From positions 1-34,289 of the forward strand of contig JAYQON010000017.1 in the NCBI GenBank assembly GCA_038144835.1: a DNA stretch of 34,289 nucleotides. The letters are read 5' to 3'. A model generated the notes under the pieces. That model ran no database searches, had not been told where the DNA came from, and saw only the letters and a program-made list of their open reading frames with translations. A program made the translations under genes and the position numbers. This document shows, piece after piece, positions 24,601 through 30,343 of the stretch. This DNA comes from JALHOQ01 sp038144835. GTDB taxonomy: Bacteria > Bdellovibrionota > Bdellovibrionia > Bdellovibrionales > UBA1609. Numbering within the stretch: position 1 is the first letter of the stretch; every line of letters starts with the position of its first letter.

Positions 24601-24877
24601 GTTTTAACATGACGCCTGCAATGGAATCGCCGGAAGCAACAGGAGTGTTGGTGATATCAGATTGAGCGCCTAGAGTGTTCAAAATCAGTTGAGGATCTTT
24701 ACAATTTGCGTTTTCTTGCTCGCAGTCATCAGCAAAAAGCTTTTCTCCATTGGGACTGCAAGCCGGGAGCACAATCAGCATCCATAAAACCAGAGCTATC
24801 ACCGCAAAGAATGGCCTTCGCTGTCTTGAGTCAAAGATCCTTTCCTGGATTCTGCTAAGAACCTCTACCAGTTCCAT
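18644..24877 (-). CDS. giant multidomain lipoprotein: tandem ASH/choice-of-anchor-D-like repeats plus propeller-like C-terminus
   Basis: This protein has about 2077 aa from the ATG at 24877; a TTG at 24910 is possible, and AAGGAGAGG lies between them. A hydrophobic segment, FFAVIALVLWMLIVLPAC, ends in a lipobox-like LPAC (Cys40), so it is probably a lipoprotein. Residues about 80-1640 hold about 14 immunoglobulin-like units of around 105-120 aa. Each has a DFG-type first strand, an N-P-S or T-N loop, and a GxSCxxxxxFxP strand with paired Cys, the pattern of ASH/choice-of-anchor-D domains. Units form a higher-order A-B-C repeat (see findings). The last 430 residues contain six units, each with a Cys pair (for example YLRLSSCDISSSNTINAPCD), plus a seventh without Cys, suggesting a seven-bladed propeller. 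It would be a long surface fibre with a terminal head. Function is unknown; adhesion is an inference. Confidence 0.8.
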   Translation of the reverse strand: MELVEVLSRIQERIFDSRQRRPFFAVIALVLWMLIVLPACSPNGEKLFADDCEQENANCKDPQLILNTLGAQSDITNTPVASGDSIAGVMLKPVRKGETSSVQFTIRNTSLVPLRSFTLRSEPGGLSTNTSATDDCSAKILLLYNQTCSVTLDFAPGEVVPDQALYFEFLSLLGAPITFSTSLGGSTIMAEFGISEATAFSDQEVVFDPTNTNGPFYEREFTVINEGSADAISAMDFYLSGSHSDEYSIITGGVDACAQGQTLAANGGSCTLRVRFKPTSEGLKSAHLILTGAGGYARAYELDGKAISLQPSVEYVDFGSHSLSDGPIDKIVYVSHPGSGTSPAAQNCTYSVSGNHFSLYDNTCSASVEAGSTCALTIRLTPQSVSTWHHGTLEVNCDERGEDWTLELTGQSVVSHLTVDATALDFGEVLVGSTSTASLNLTNSSPTTANNLQTQLDEITGEGLSITSSTCSQNIGSNETCAIQITFSPLSNQTTTAAFNAITDEMRIENPTFIRAQPISVVASETTYDFGSLMSGSDRVGPTLRFINPSESQTAAGCTLDTSLLEDQGFSLDEGSTCTATTELAPGQSCSIEPRFTSSDRANSRLANLTFACSVGGTASINLKAEVIDDLRLLVRAPSTLEFLDRLVGISVTDSIIVANASLSQNITDLSVSAPGIEQPWSNSSAGAQDCSNFTQLNSGQKCEIQFTYAPLATYESEQTGSTNGSVSIQAESGNVGPTDSSYSGSATKIIASTTTYNFGIVPSGEVADSTIIVVQNPSSVDEAAGCALETSTEFTTQWTTCEATLGPRKNCYFRVRLLAQANSVNLTGYARVSCAVGGRAKVNLSAAVKRPPTLQWSGPNDFGDVDLGSSVSANLTLTHIGDPLDAPTSNLNIALTDILPSGFSLAQPNDCPAILNQGQSCTVPVTFTPITAGVASDTLRANDPGETEDLLLSGRGIDTSTRAVPSVTSVNLNGRLIGVSAYDDISITNSSAAGDTAGLTITNPSSGAPWSLGTSPSPCGGTLLNGASCQTRLVYTPTVTGTSSGTLTISASNMSPSQIINYAGTAVKIGASQASLDFGVVDLNLDSVHPTTIIFSNPSSIDTASGCSLNIGSNYEAVASDCGSTIAPGGSCSTGVKLQAQSTPGTVSSQMIMSCSVGGSIAVNLLAEVRDIPNLVLSANTNTDFGDVDTEGDTSIRVFTLTNYETSPVSLTDIGVRPSSVGFSIQPSGTTCSASTTLAATGNLGSSCTLSVIFDPDVVGEASANLYASVNSPSPYDYELSITGNGTTVQLIADIEQIDFSPREVGQSGSEIQTVTITNAGTRMANLSYSTLSAPFSSLSSCGAVLMGGASCTIDFSISAHSSAAVHSSTFTVTDTYAGLTKDVSIQLNGETKAAPLMRIADNIGNSASASLALSDVTGSVTSDRAIFDLNPAYREVTYEISNTAVSSSNLIIQSISLNQKSSGGGTAGTMSLLDDTCTGATLTNITPCTFKVRYTPTSNSEESHFELSALALSEISGESHSVEVITITGRSRRGAVLTSTATTYQFNPILVSTTANSTVIKLSNDSDQDATSLSYSFNGTDSANFTKHASSTCGSSLASGAECDLVIQFSPGTPTTTFSASLDISGAESSANLSINLKAASYRNDVVGSNHEGHVADITADSTRLYMVSRRRDTVNNTNNFRPLLTLCSRSPDGVVDMNDCTQTDIAKDFFSAAENSNFAGSENSSPPRIAIWEDKIFLAVQNKDELLGGDSTGGTSTVVVCLKPTTGNSILDCNYLVVNNTLKSGQAPSLVVTANKIVLANMGENKNLIVTACEYDVSQATAAGTTSSIDCDSIDFADSIRFSTSNIDEGWNPSLAFDGDRFVVATTHKITNAEGVGESYLRINACNLTYESGFHTFNNCTSEFADVDPDNNQEGRYPALVMSGSKLYIAHQLNESQDQAYLRLSSCDISSSNTINAPCDVQTVSTNIASGITPKISASNNNLWISSTVIHDLIADPERAAIEVHRCELPIGPTTCSSTPAYVRQAQPEGPLVIFSWSHFLDAANRILIAPFSATGTTYTRRKGLFQVGLWPEP

Positions 24878-25153
24878 TGACGGTGGCACCCTCTCCTTGA
24901 TCAGACTCAACAGTCCAAGGGTTTATCCCCAGCAAACTTTTCGGAAGATTCAGATTTTATCTTTATTATGGGACAAGAAGGTGTTGCCTTGATGTTTCAT
25001 AATGAGCCGTGGGGTGAGTAAGGTGGGTCAAAAGACCTGTTGCGAACGCGTCGCATATTGGTTCACAAACCTGTTGGGCTTGGAATGAGTCCGAAAAGGA
25101 TTTCCAAGAGACTTTGTCGATGTTGAACCGTAGAATATTTTGAATTAGTGAAA

Positions 25154-25230
25154 TGGTAGGGCCTGCAGGACTCGAACCTGCGATCCGCCGGTTATGAGCC
25201 GGCTGCTTTAACCAACTAAGCTAAGGCCCC
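25154..25230 (-). tRNA. tRNA with CAU anticodon, probably tRNA-Ile2 (lysidine type), possibly elongator Met
   Basis: On the minus strand a complete 77-nt cloverleaf runs from GGGGCCT (25230) to an encoded CCA (25154-25156). The D arm is GCTT/AAGC. The anticodon stem GCCGG/CCGGC encloses CTCATAA, so the anticodon is CAU. The T arm is GCAGG TTCGAGT CCTGC. The acceptor stem has seven pairs, with G1-U72 as a wobble, and discriminator A. CTTAGCT and the GATCGCAGGTTCGAGTCCTGC stretch resemble tRNA-Ile2 more than elongator Met, but the two share this anticodon. It is not an initiator in any obvious way: three G-C pairs closing the anticodon stem are absent. Confidence 0.9.
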
Positions 25231-25317
25231 ATAATAACCTTGCACTGACCGTTGCTGGCCAGAAGTTGATACGCAAATGCACCATTGATCCACGAAACTG
25301 TCAAGTTGAGCTGATAA

Positions 25318-26757
25318 TTAGGGCCTTTTAAAGACAGGTGAATATTCGCCAACGAGGCGTCTTTGCCACCATTTGCCGTCCATCAAGATGTCTTCAACAG
25401 ATGTGAACTCGTATTCGTAAATACGTGCGCGCAAAAACCGGGGCGATTCATTAGAGAAAGGGTTGTCCTCTAGTAGTTGAGTAACTTCCGGGGAGTTCTG
25501 GAATAGGCGTATGAGAAGTTTTTCAAACCAAGCATTTTGGCGTAGAGGCCCCAAAGCCGCAAACCACATTTGCCAATCAAGTCTCGGTTGATGGGGTGCC
25601 ACTATGGGCGGCATTCGATAGATGCTGCTGGGTTTGTACTTAAATTGGTACTCTCGCCAATTTTCACCATCTGTACTGCCCTCAATAATAATTTCAGGCC
25701 GATTTTTTGTCATCACCGCAAAGAGTCCATATGGGCTGGATATGTGCAATCCTCTGATAGCGCGGTGGAAGGGTTCTAATGCCTCCAAAACCGCACTTGG
25801 GTAAAACCACCTTGTGGTCCAAATGAGGTTAAGAACAAGTAATAGGCCAAGGGCAGTGGTGGTGACTGGCGGTGGCGTGGCTATGGAGGGTATGGTCATT
25901 ACATTGAGCGGAGACAAATCAATTTTTTCCCAAAAGGTGTCGGATGCAAGCCAAATACAAAGGGCTAATGTGAGCCAGTTGAAAAAGGTGTAATTGCCAG
26001 TAAGGAGAATTGAAACAGAAAGAAGAGTAAATCCCACCGCCGGAATAAAACGCAAGCTTGGGATAAAAATAAAGAAAGGAAGCCCTAGCTCAATGACAAA
26101 GGTTATGAAGGTTGCTACATGATGCATCCACTTGGGCAAGAAGTGAATAAAGGGAGCTAGAGGATTTGGCAAAGGTTGTGTCCAGTAGTGATAGGTGAGA
26201 GCGCTCATGTCCCTCCATGAAAGATCTCCACTGGTCAACTTAACTACTCCCGAGAGAAACATCAGTTTGAACAACACAAGGTAAAACATACCGCGAATGG
26301 CCCAGTGTGGATCTTCCATCAGGTTCAACTGAAATTGAAAGCGCCAGGGAACTACAAAGAGAGATAAAAATCCCAGCTCCAAAAGAAGTATGTCCCACTG
26401 AAAGCTCATAAAGTCTTGCCCAGTATTGACGAACGAAAGATAGAGAATAAAGCAAAGTAGCAACATCCATCCCTGCGCAAATCCTATCAGCGCCAGGCCC
26501 GCGTAGAGAATTCCAGCAACGGCAACCCCAAGAATTGCTTCATCGCTCGAATTCATCCAAAAGATTGAAGGCACTTGCCAATAGCGATTTAGATCCGTGT
26601 TAGACTCTATGGTTTTAAGATGCTCGGCTATTGGTAAGACGCCATGCTCGCCAAAAAGGCCATGCACCTGCATAGCCAATGAAAAAAAGGCAATCAGATA
26701 AACCAAGCTGAGGGCGCGAACAAAAAACCATGCTGAAAGCGCGTGCGTAGGCCCCAT
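25318..26757 (-). CDS. lipase maturation factor family membrane protein
   Basis: This 479-aa protein has about eight membrane segments over residues 10-330 and a soluble C-terminal domain. Segments that identify the LMF1/LMF2 family are SFVNTGQDFMSFQWDILLLE, SGVVKLTSGDLSWRDMSAL, YHYWTQPLPNPLAPF, and the C-terminal EGSTDGENWREYQFKYKP with VAPHQPRLDWQMWFAAL. In vertebrates LMF1 is needed to fold secreted lipases in the ER. Bacterial members have no established role; assisting an exported lipase or other disulfide protein is a guess. The gene ends 87 bp before the tRNA gene and is divergent from rnpB, from which 100 bp separate it. Confidence 0.85.
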   Translation of the reverse strand: MGPTHALSAWFFVRALSLVYLIAFFSLAMQVHGLFGEHGVLPIAEHLKTIESNTDLNRYWQVPSIFWMNSSDEAILGVAVAGILYAGLALIGFAQGWMLLLCFILYLSFVNTGQDFMSFQWDILLLELGFLSLFVVPWRFQFQLNLMEDPHWAIRGMFYLVLFKLMFLSGVVKLTSGDLSWRDMSALTYHYWTQPLPNPLAPFIHFLPKWMHHVATFITFVIELGLPFFIFIPSLRFIPAVGFTLLSVSILLTGNYTFFNWLTLALCIWLASDTFWEKIDLSPLNVMTIPSIATPPPVTTTALGLLLVLNLIWTTRWFYPSAVLEALEPFHRAIRGLHISSPYGLFAVMTKNRPEIIIEGSTDGENWREYQFKYKPSSIYRMPPIVAPHQPRLDWQMWFAALGPLRQNAWFEKLLIRLFQNSPEVTQLLEDNPFSNESPRFLRARIYEYEFTSVEDILMDGKWWQRRLVGEYSPVFKRP

Positions 26758-26857
26758 AATTATTTGTACTGTTTATAACATTGACAAAGCAAGATCGTTC
26801 CCGGCTAGGTCCAGCCCAAGCTCGTTTGCACCCAGCTCTCAGATGTGCTAGTGGTCT

Positions 26858-27238
26858 GGAGAGGTTTTGCGGATGTTCGCTCTTGGTGTAAAGCTGAGGG
26901 AGGAAAGTCCGGACTCCACAAGGCAGCGCAAAGGATAACGTCCTTCCGCCGTAAGGTGAGGAACAGTGGAACAGAAAGAATGTCCGGGGCTTTGATCCTG
27001 ATTTCGGGAACGGGAGATTTCAGGGGAGCCGCTGGAGTGAAAACAGCCAAACTCTGCGTGGAGCAAGATCAAATAGGGAGACGTTAAAACTAAAACGGTA
27101 CCGCCTGTACCGAGGTTTCCGGGTTGATTGCTTGAGGAATATCGAGAGGTGTTTCCCAGAGGAATGAACGTCAGGCCAACGATTGCGTTATCGTCGTAAT
27201 TATGGCTCACAGAATCCGGCTTACAGCAAATCCTAAAC
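26858..27238 (+). ncRNA. rnpB: RNase P RNA, bacterial type A
   Basis: This is the catalytic RNA of RNase P, which removes tRNA 5' leaders. The conserved 5' core GGGAGGAAAGTCCGGACTCC is at 26898-26917, ACAGAAA at 26971-26977, AGAGGAATGAACG at 27158-27170, and the 3' core ACAGAATCCGGCTTA at 27209-27223. Helix P1 forms between AGGTTTTGC (26862-26870) and GCAAATCCT (27226-27234) with one T-T mismatch, which sets the ends to within a few bases. A terminator follows directly. ORFs through this region are spurious. Upstream, TTGACA at 26781-26786 lacks a well-spaced -10, so no promoter is assigned. Confidence 0.96.
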
Positions 27239-27242
27239 GATG

Positions 27243-27273
27243 ACGGCGTACCGACAGGTACGCCGTTTTTTTT
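27243..27273 (+). terminator. intrinsic terminator of rnpB
   Basis: ACGGCGTACC (27243-27252), a GACA loop and GGTACGCCGT (27257-27266) form a perfect 10-bp stem followed by eight T residues (27266-27273). It lies immediately after RNase P RNA helix P1 and is a textbook Rho-independent terminator. Confidence 0.92.
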
Positions 27274-27441
27274 GTTCGCTTGTCTTACGTCGATGGGCCC
27301 GAGACAAATTGCCTGTTAGCCTTTTTGACGTCCCTTTAATTTTTATACAAATAGATATTTTAAAACCCGTACAACTCAAGCTGACATGGAATTACTTTTG
27401 TATCTACTGGCTAACATGTCAGGGGAAATCGGGGTGGCCGC

Positions 27442-27447
27442 AGGAGG
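27442..27447 (+). promoter_or_regulatory. Shine-Dalgarno fixing the start of the unknown exported protein
   Basis: AGGAGG ends 10 nt before the ATG at 27458. In-frame ATGs at 27386 and 27416 have no comparable site and would put a glycine-rich extension before the signal peptide. Confidence 0.65.
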
Positions 27448-27457
27448 ATTGGCGCGC

Positions 27458-28243
27458 ATGCTCTGGAAACAAATAGCACATCTTTTCTTGAGTGTAGGTC
27501 TCTTGGCAACAAAACCTCTTTCCACCATGAAGAGTTCTTCGTCGGTAGAGGTCAAAAGGCAACAAACTCTTACTAACGTGTCTGTTGAAGAACTTTTGAC
27601 TTATCAATGTGCAATTGGAGTGGGTAATTTAGTTGATGAATCACGGCAACTCGGGCCCTTATTTGCTGCTGGTGACTTGGTCTTCACCTCGGTCGAGGCC
27701 AAAGATCAATCTAAACTACTGATTGTAAATGCTGGAACTGGAATTTATGCATTAAATTTAGAAAAACCTGGTTTAAATAGAATTCGTTTTAAGCTTCCTG
27801 ATAAAAAAGGTCTTGCATCAACACTCTTCTTTCTAAGCTACCTTCACGGCGAATCCTTGAGCTCGCGCTATTTCGAATTTGCCCACCAGCGACCGTCTGC
27901 GGGGCGAGATGAATTTGATTACCAAGAGGTGACACCTCAGCGCGCCGAATACCTTTTGCCGCAGTTTGAATATGCTGTCTACTCTACAGCCGGAGCTACC
28001 CTCAAAGCCATCCGTCTGGGTAAGCTTGAACGCTCAGAGATAAGTTTAAATTATTTTCGAAAAGAAGACTGCGATCATCTTGAACGTCGATCTCCACCCT
28101 TGGCTCGAAGTCTTCAACAGGTACTGCAAGTCGTTGGAAACTTTGTTTATGGTAGCGTAAAATCCCACGTATCATGGCCTTCCACCGTTTCTGTGGTGGG
28201 TAGTCGAAGGCCAGCCAGTTTAGAAGGCGTTCAAGCGTACTAA
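27458..28243 (+). CDS. exported protein of unknown function
   Basis: This is a 261-aa protein from ATG 27458. The first 22 residues (MLWKQIAHLFLSVGLLATKP) form a plausible signal peptide or anchor, followed by a Ser-rich stretch. The body is mixed alpha/beta and fairly hydrophilic, with two Cys (CAIGVGN and EDCDH). Segments such as LLIVNAGTGIYALNLEK and GLASTLFFLSYLHGESL look like strands of a compact fold. I recognise no family. Its TAA overlaps the stop of the convergent methyltransferase gene by two bases. It stands alone after the rnpB terminator, so it needs its own promoter in 27275-27440. TTGACG at 27325-27330 is a possible -35 without a convincing -10. Confidence 0.6.
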   Translation: MLWKQIAHLFLSVGLLATKPLSTMKSSSSVEVKRQQTLTNVSVEELLTYQCAIGVGNLVDESRQLGPLFAAGDLVFTSVEAKDQSKLLIVNAGTGIYALNLEKPGLNRIRFKLPDKKGLASTLFFLSYLHGESLSSRYFEFAHQRPSAGRDEFDYQEVTPQRAEYLLPQFEYAVYSTAGATLKAIRLGKLERSEISLNYFRKEDCDHLERRSPPLARSLQQVLQVVGNFVYGSVKSHVSWPSTVSVVGSRRPASLEGVQAY

Positions 28244-29274
28244 AGTTTGCGCGCGAAGATAACCAGCTCGGTGCCGGCCCGCCTTTCAATTGAGTGTCGC
28301 CAACGCGTCCAAAATAAAAATGCGAAATTTTTTTTCAAGCGTTGACGAATTTCCCACTCGCTCCCGCCGAAGGCAGGCCCCTGGCGCTTTTCCATGGCAA
28401 AAAAGATACCTAAGAGATGACCTTGGGTGTGCAACATGCGCTTCCAAAGCTGAACGACCTCGTTACGTCGATCAGGGGAAATGGCGCAATAGAAAGTATG
28501 TTCGAAAATTAAATCAAAGCGACCATTCCAATCCTGAGGCAGTTGAAACGCATCTGCCTGCACGAACTTCAAGTTTTCAAGCGAACCGTAATCATTTTGG
28601 GCGCGAGAGATGGCTTCAGGGCTAAAATCGACGGCGGTAACGATATGCCCGTGTCGCGCAAAAAACGCGGCATCGTGTCCATTTCCGCAGCCAAGCACGA
28701 GCACTCTGGATTTAGATAACTTAAGTTGAGGTAGCACATGTGCGAGTGCAGGATTCTCGCGCCCTAACTCCCAGCCCGGTTGTTCTGAGCGGTATATGTC
28801 TGTCCAGAAATTTTCTTGGTTGACCTCTCTCGAAGGGTTGAGCCACGCGGGCACCTCAATATGTTGCCCGGCAATGGTTACGGAATCATCGTCAAAATTT
28901 TCCAGCAAATCAAAAAATTCAACTTGTGCTGAGCGAGAAAATACGACTGGGATACCGTTTTCAGTCAGGGCGTGAAAGCGATCCCACTCATCACAACTTA
29001 AGCTGTTAAGGGGTAGTTTGAATATGGTGTTGTAGGCGCAAGCCGCCCTCATAGTGCCATTCTCATCCAAGCTCACGTGCCGGGCAATTAAGGGGGCATC
29101 AAAAGCTTCAACATAGGCAGGCTGTCCGTCAATAGACGTTGTGATTGTTCCCCAGTCATTGATACGCAGATTGGTAAGTAAAGTTTGTCCTAGATTTTCC
29201 TCTTCAACGCGTTGTCCGTCGAAAACGAAGTATCCCTCTTCATCCAAAGAAATGTAGCGATCAATGTTACTCAA
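28240..29274 (-). CDS. TPMT-like SAM-dependent methyltransferase with extra N-terminal domain
   Basis: This is a 344-aa protein in two parts. Residues 1-145 form a compact domain (RYISLDEEGYFVFDGQRV, IDGQPAYVEAFDAPLIA, YNTIFKLPLN) that weakly recalls the UPF0598/DUF4505 layout; that match is uncertain. Residues 150-344 are a class I methyltransferase of the thiopurine S-methyltransferase type. QENFWTDIYRSEQPGWELGR is the family's N-terminal signature. Motif I is VLVLGCGNG (191-199), the acidic Asp216 binds the SAM ribose, and QADAF and FDLIFEHTFYCAI follow. Small thiol, selenium or tellurium compounds are family substrates; here the substrate is unknown. Its ATG overlaps the upstream gene's stop by 4 nt (ATGA). 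Confidence 0.8.
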   Translation of the reverse strand: MSNIDRYISLDEEGYFVFDGQRVEEENLGQTLLTNLRINDWGTITTSIDGQPAYVEAFDAPLIARHVSLDENGTMRAACAYNTIFKLPLNSLSCDEWDRFHALTENGIPVVFSRSAQVEFFDLLENFDDDSVTIAGQHIEVPAWLNPSREVNQENFWTDIYRSEQPGWELGRENPALAHVLPQLKLSKSRVLVLGCGNGHDAAFFARHGHIVTAVDFSPEAISRAQNDYGSLENLKFVQADAFQLPQDWNGRFDLIFEHTFYCAISPDRRNEVVQLWKRMLHTQGHLLGIFFAMEKRQGPAFGGSEWEIRQRLKKNFAFLFWTRWRHSIERRAGTELVIFARKL

Positions 29275-29762
29275 TGTGAATGATCTTCCGGATTTTCTCG
29301 ATTATCCTGGATGGTTTCGGATTCATCTTGAGGATACTCCTCCGAATCGATTTCTTCCGAGCCAGATATGATCTGTATTGGTTCGCTAAAGTTGACGGTA
29401 TTACCTAGAATTTTGAGTTCATCGAAGCTCCAGGTCGCCACATCTGCAGACTCGCCAGTTTTATTCAGAACAGCTGAGCCTTCCAAAATAACCTCAGCCG
29501 CTTCACCCGTATTCGTTGTGTCTTCAAAGGAGTACTTAAAAAAAGCCCGCACCCGAGCAGTATTCACATTTTCTGTGTAGAAACGGTGAAAGCGAAGATT
29601 TTTACTTTCAGGCAAGGTTTTTTGCACGTATTCCGCAATAATTCTTTTGAGGTCCGATTGAATTCCCGCGTGCACCGATTCGGCTACGGGCCTTTGGGAA
29701 TGCACTATGAACCATGAACTCAACATCGCGGCTGCGAAAACCACCACACTAACGATTTTCAT
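29271..29762 (-). CDS. exported protein with acidic C-terminal tail, unknown function
   Basis: This is a 163-aa protein. Its N-terminal hydrophobic segment (KIVSVVVFAAAMLSSWFIV) may be a signal peptide or anchor. The middle 90 residues look like a small alpha/beta domain (helix KRIIAEYVQKTLPE, then strands ARVRAFFKYSF, EVILEGSAVLN and VATWSFDELKIL). The last 35 residues are very acidic (EEIDSEEYPQDESETIQD) and end in His-Ser-His. GAGGG lies 5 nt before the ATG. It overlaps the downstream methyltransferase by 4 nt, so the two are co-translated. No family recognised. Confidence 0.65.
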   Translation of the reverse strand: MKIVSVVVFAAAMLSSWFIVHSQRPVAESVHAGIQSDLKRIIAEYVQKTLPESKNLRFHRFYTENVNTARVRAFFKYSFEDTTNTGEAAEVILEGSAVLNKTGESADVATWSFDELKILGNTVNFSEPIQIISGSEEIDSEEYPQDESETIQDNRENPEDHSH

Positions 29763-29801
29763 TTATGCCCTCATATAGTAGACAGTGGGAAGAATCCTAG
29801 C

Positions 29802-29805
29802 GGAG
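29802..29805 (+). promoter_or_regulatory. Shine-Dalgarno selecting ATG 29812
   Basis: GGAG lies 6 nt before the ATG at 29812. An in-frame GTG at 29785 would add nine residues and has no such site. Confidence 0.45.
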
Positions 29806-29811
29806 AATCAG

Positions 29812-30330
29812 ATGCGGCACAACAAAATCATCGGCTGGCAAACTTTTCTAGAAGTCATTGAACATGTACAGAAGGTCAGTCCTTGGCTCTCGCGTCAGAT
29901 TGCCAAAAGAGCTTCTGAATGGCCTTTTTGGTATTCAGGTTTGAGGATCAAAGACTGGGTGGGTTACCGAGTTTGCGTGCATCTCCCGCATTCTTTTCGC
30001 AATGCCGTTGAAGGTGAGATATGTCAAGGCCACCTATTACTTGGGGCTGAATTGACACTCAGGCTTATACTTCTTCGCTATCGGCAAGAGTTTCCATTTC
30101 GGTATCGATTTCTTTCAAGTCGCGTCGATCTACACCACTATGTGAATCATTCTGTGGATTATCGTTTTGAAATTACCCCCGCAGAATTTGAACGACTGCG
30201 TCTGGAGTTGGCGCGTGAAGCTCAAGTAATAACTGAGTTTGTGGTACATGGCTTTTTGGTTGACGGCCGCGCCGCCGGTAGCTTCACGTTCAAGACGGCC
30301 TTTGAGCTTGAGAAATTCCTGCCTGCATAA
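29812..30330 (+). CDS. possible hot-dog-fold (DUF4442/thioesterase-like) protein
   Basis: This is a 172-aa cytoplasmic protein. The segment FWYSGLRIKDWVGYRVCVHL, then PHSFRNAVEGEICQGHLLLG, follows the course of DUF4442 and related hot-dog thioesterase-like proteins (a GI-I strand, a PH/N-N loop, then the long central helix). It is followed by strands in which VDYRFEITPAEF and SFTFKTAFELEKF pair. No catalytic Asp/Glu is obvious. It lies 13 nt before the leucine-catabolism genes on the same strand, so an acyl-CoA or acyl-chain role is plausible. The assignment is tentative. Confidence 0.45.
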   Translation: MRHNKIIGWQTFLEVIEHVQKVSPWLSRQIAKRASEWPFWYSGLRIKDWVGYRVCVHLPHSFRNAVEGEICQGHLLLGAELTLRLILLRYRQEFPFRYRFLSSRVDLHHYVNHSVDYRFEITPAEFERLRLELAREAQVITEFVVHGFLVDGRAAGSFTFKTAFELEKFLPA

Positions 30331-30343
30331 TAAATCTTAAGTT

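Noticed and set aside
18644..24877. CRISPR-like or simple DNA tandem repeat array
   Set aside because: The repetition is at protein-fold level with diverged DNA. No short identical direct repeats with regular spacers were seen.
25060..25140. Repeated ACCTGTTG words upstream of the tRNA gene
   Set aside because: Only two copies of an 8-base word without spacing logic; consistent with chance.
26781..26811. rnpB promoter from TTGACA at 26781
   Set aside because: No acceptable -10 box lies 15-19 bp downstream, and the RNA 5' end is about 75 bp away.
26845..27210. ORFs on both strands across 26845-27210
   Set aside because: The region is RNase P RNA by its conserved cores. The ORFs have no ribosome sites and no protein-like features.
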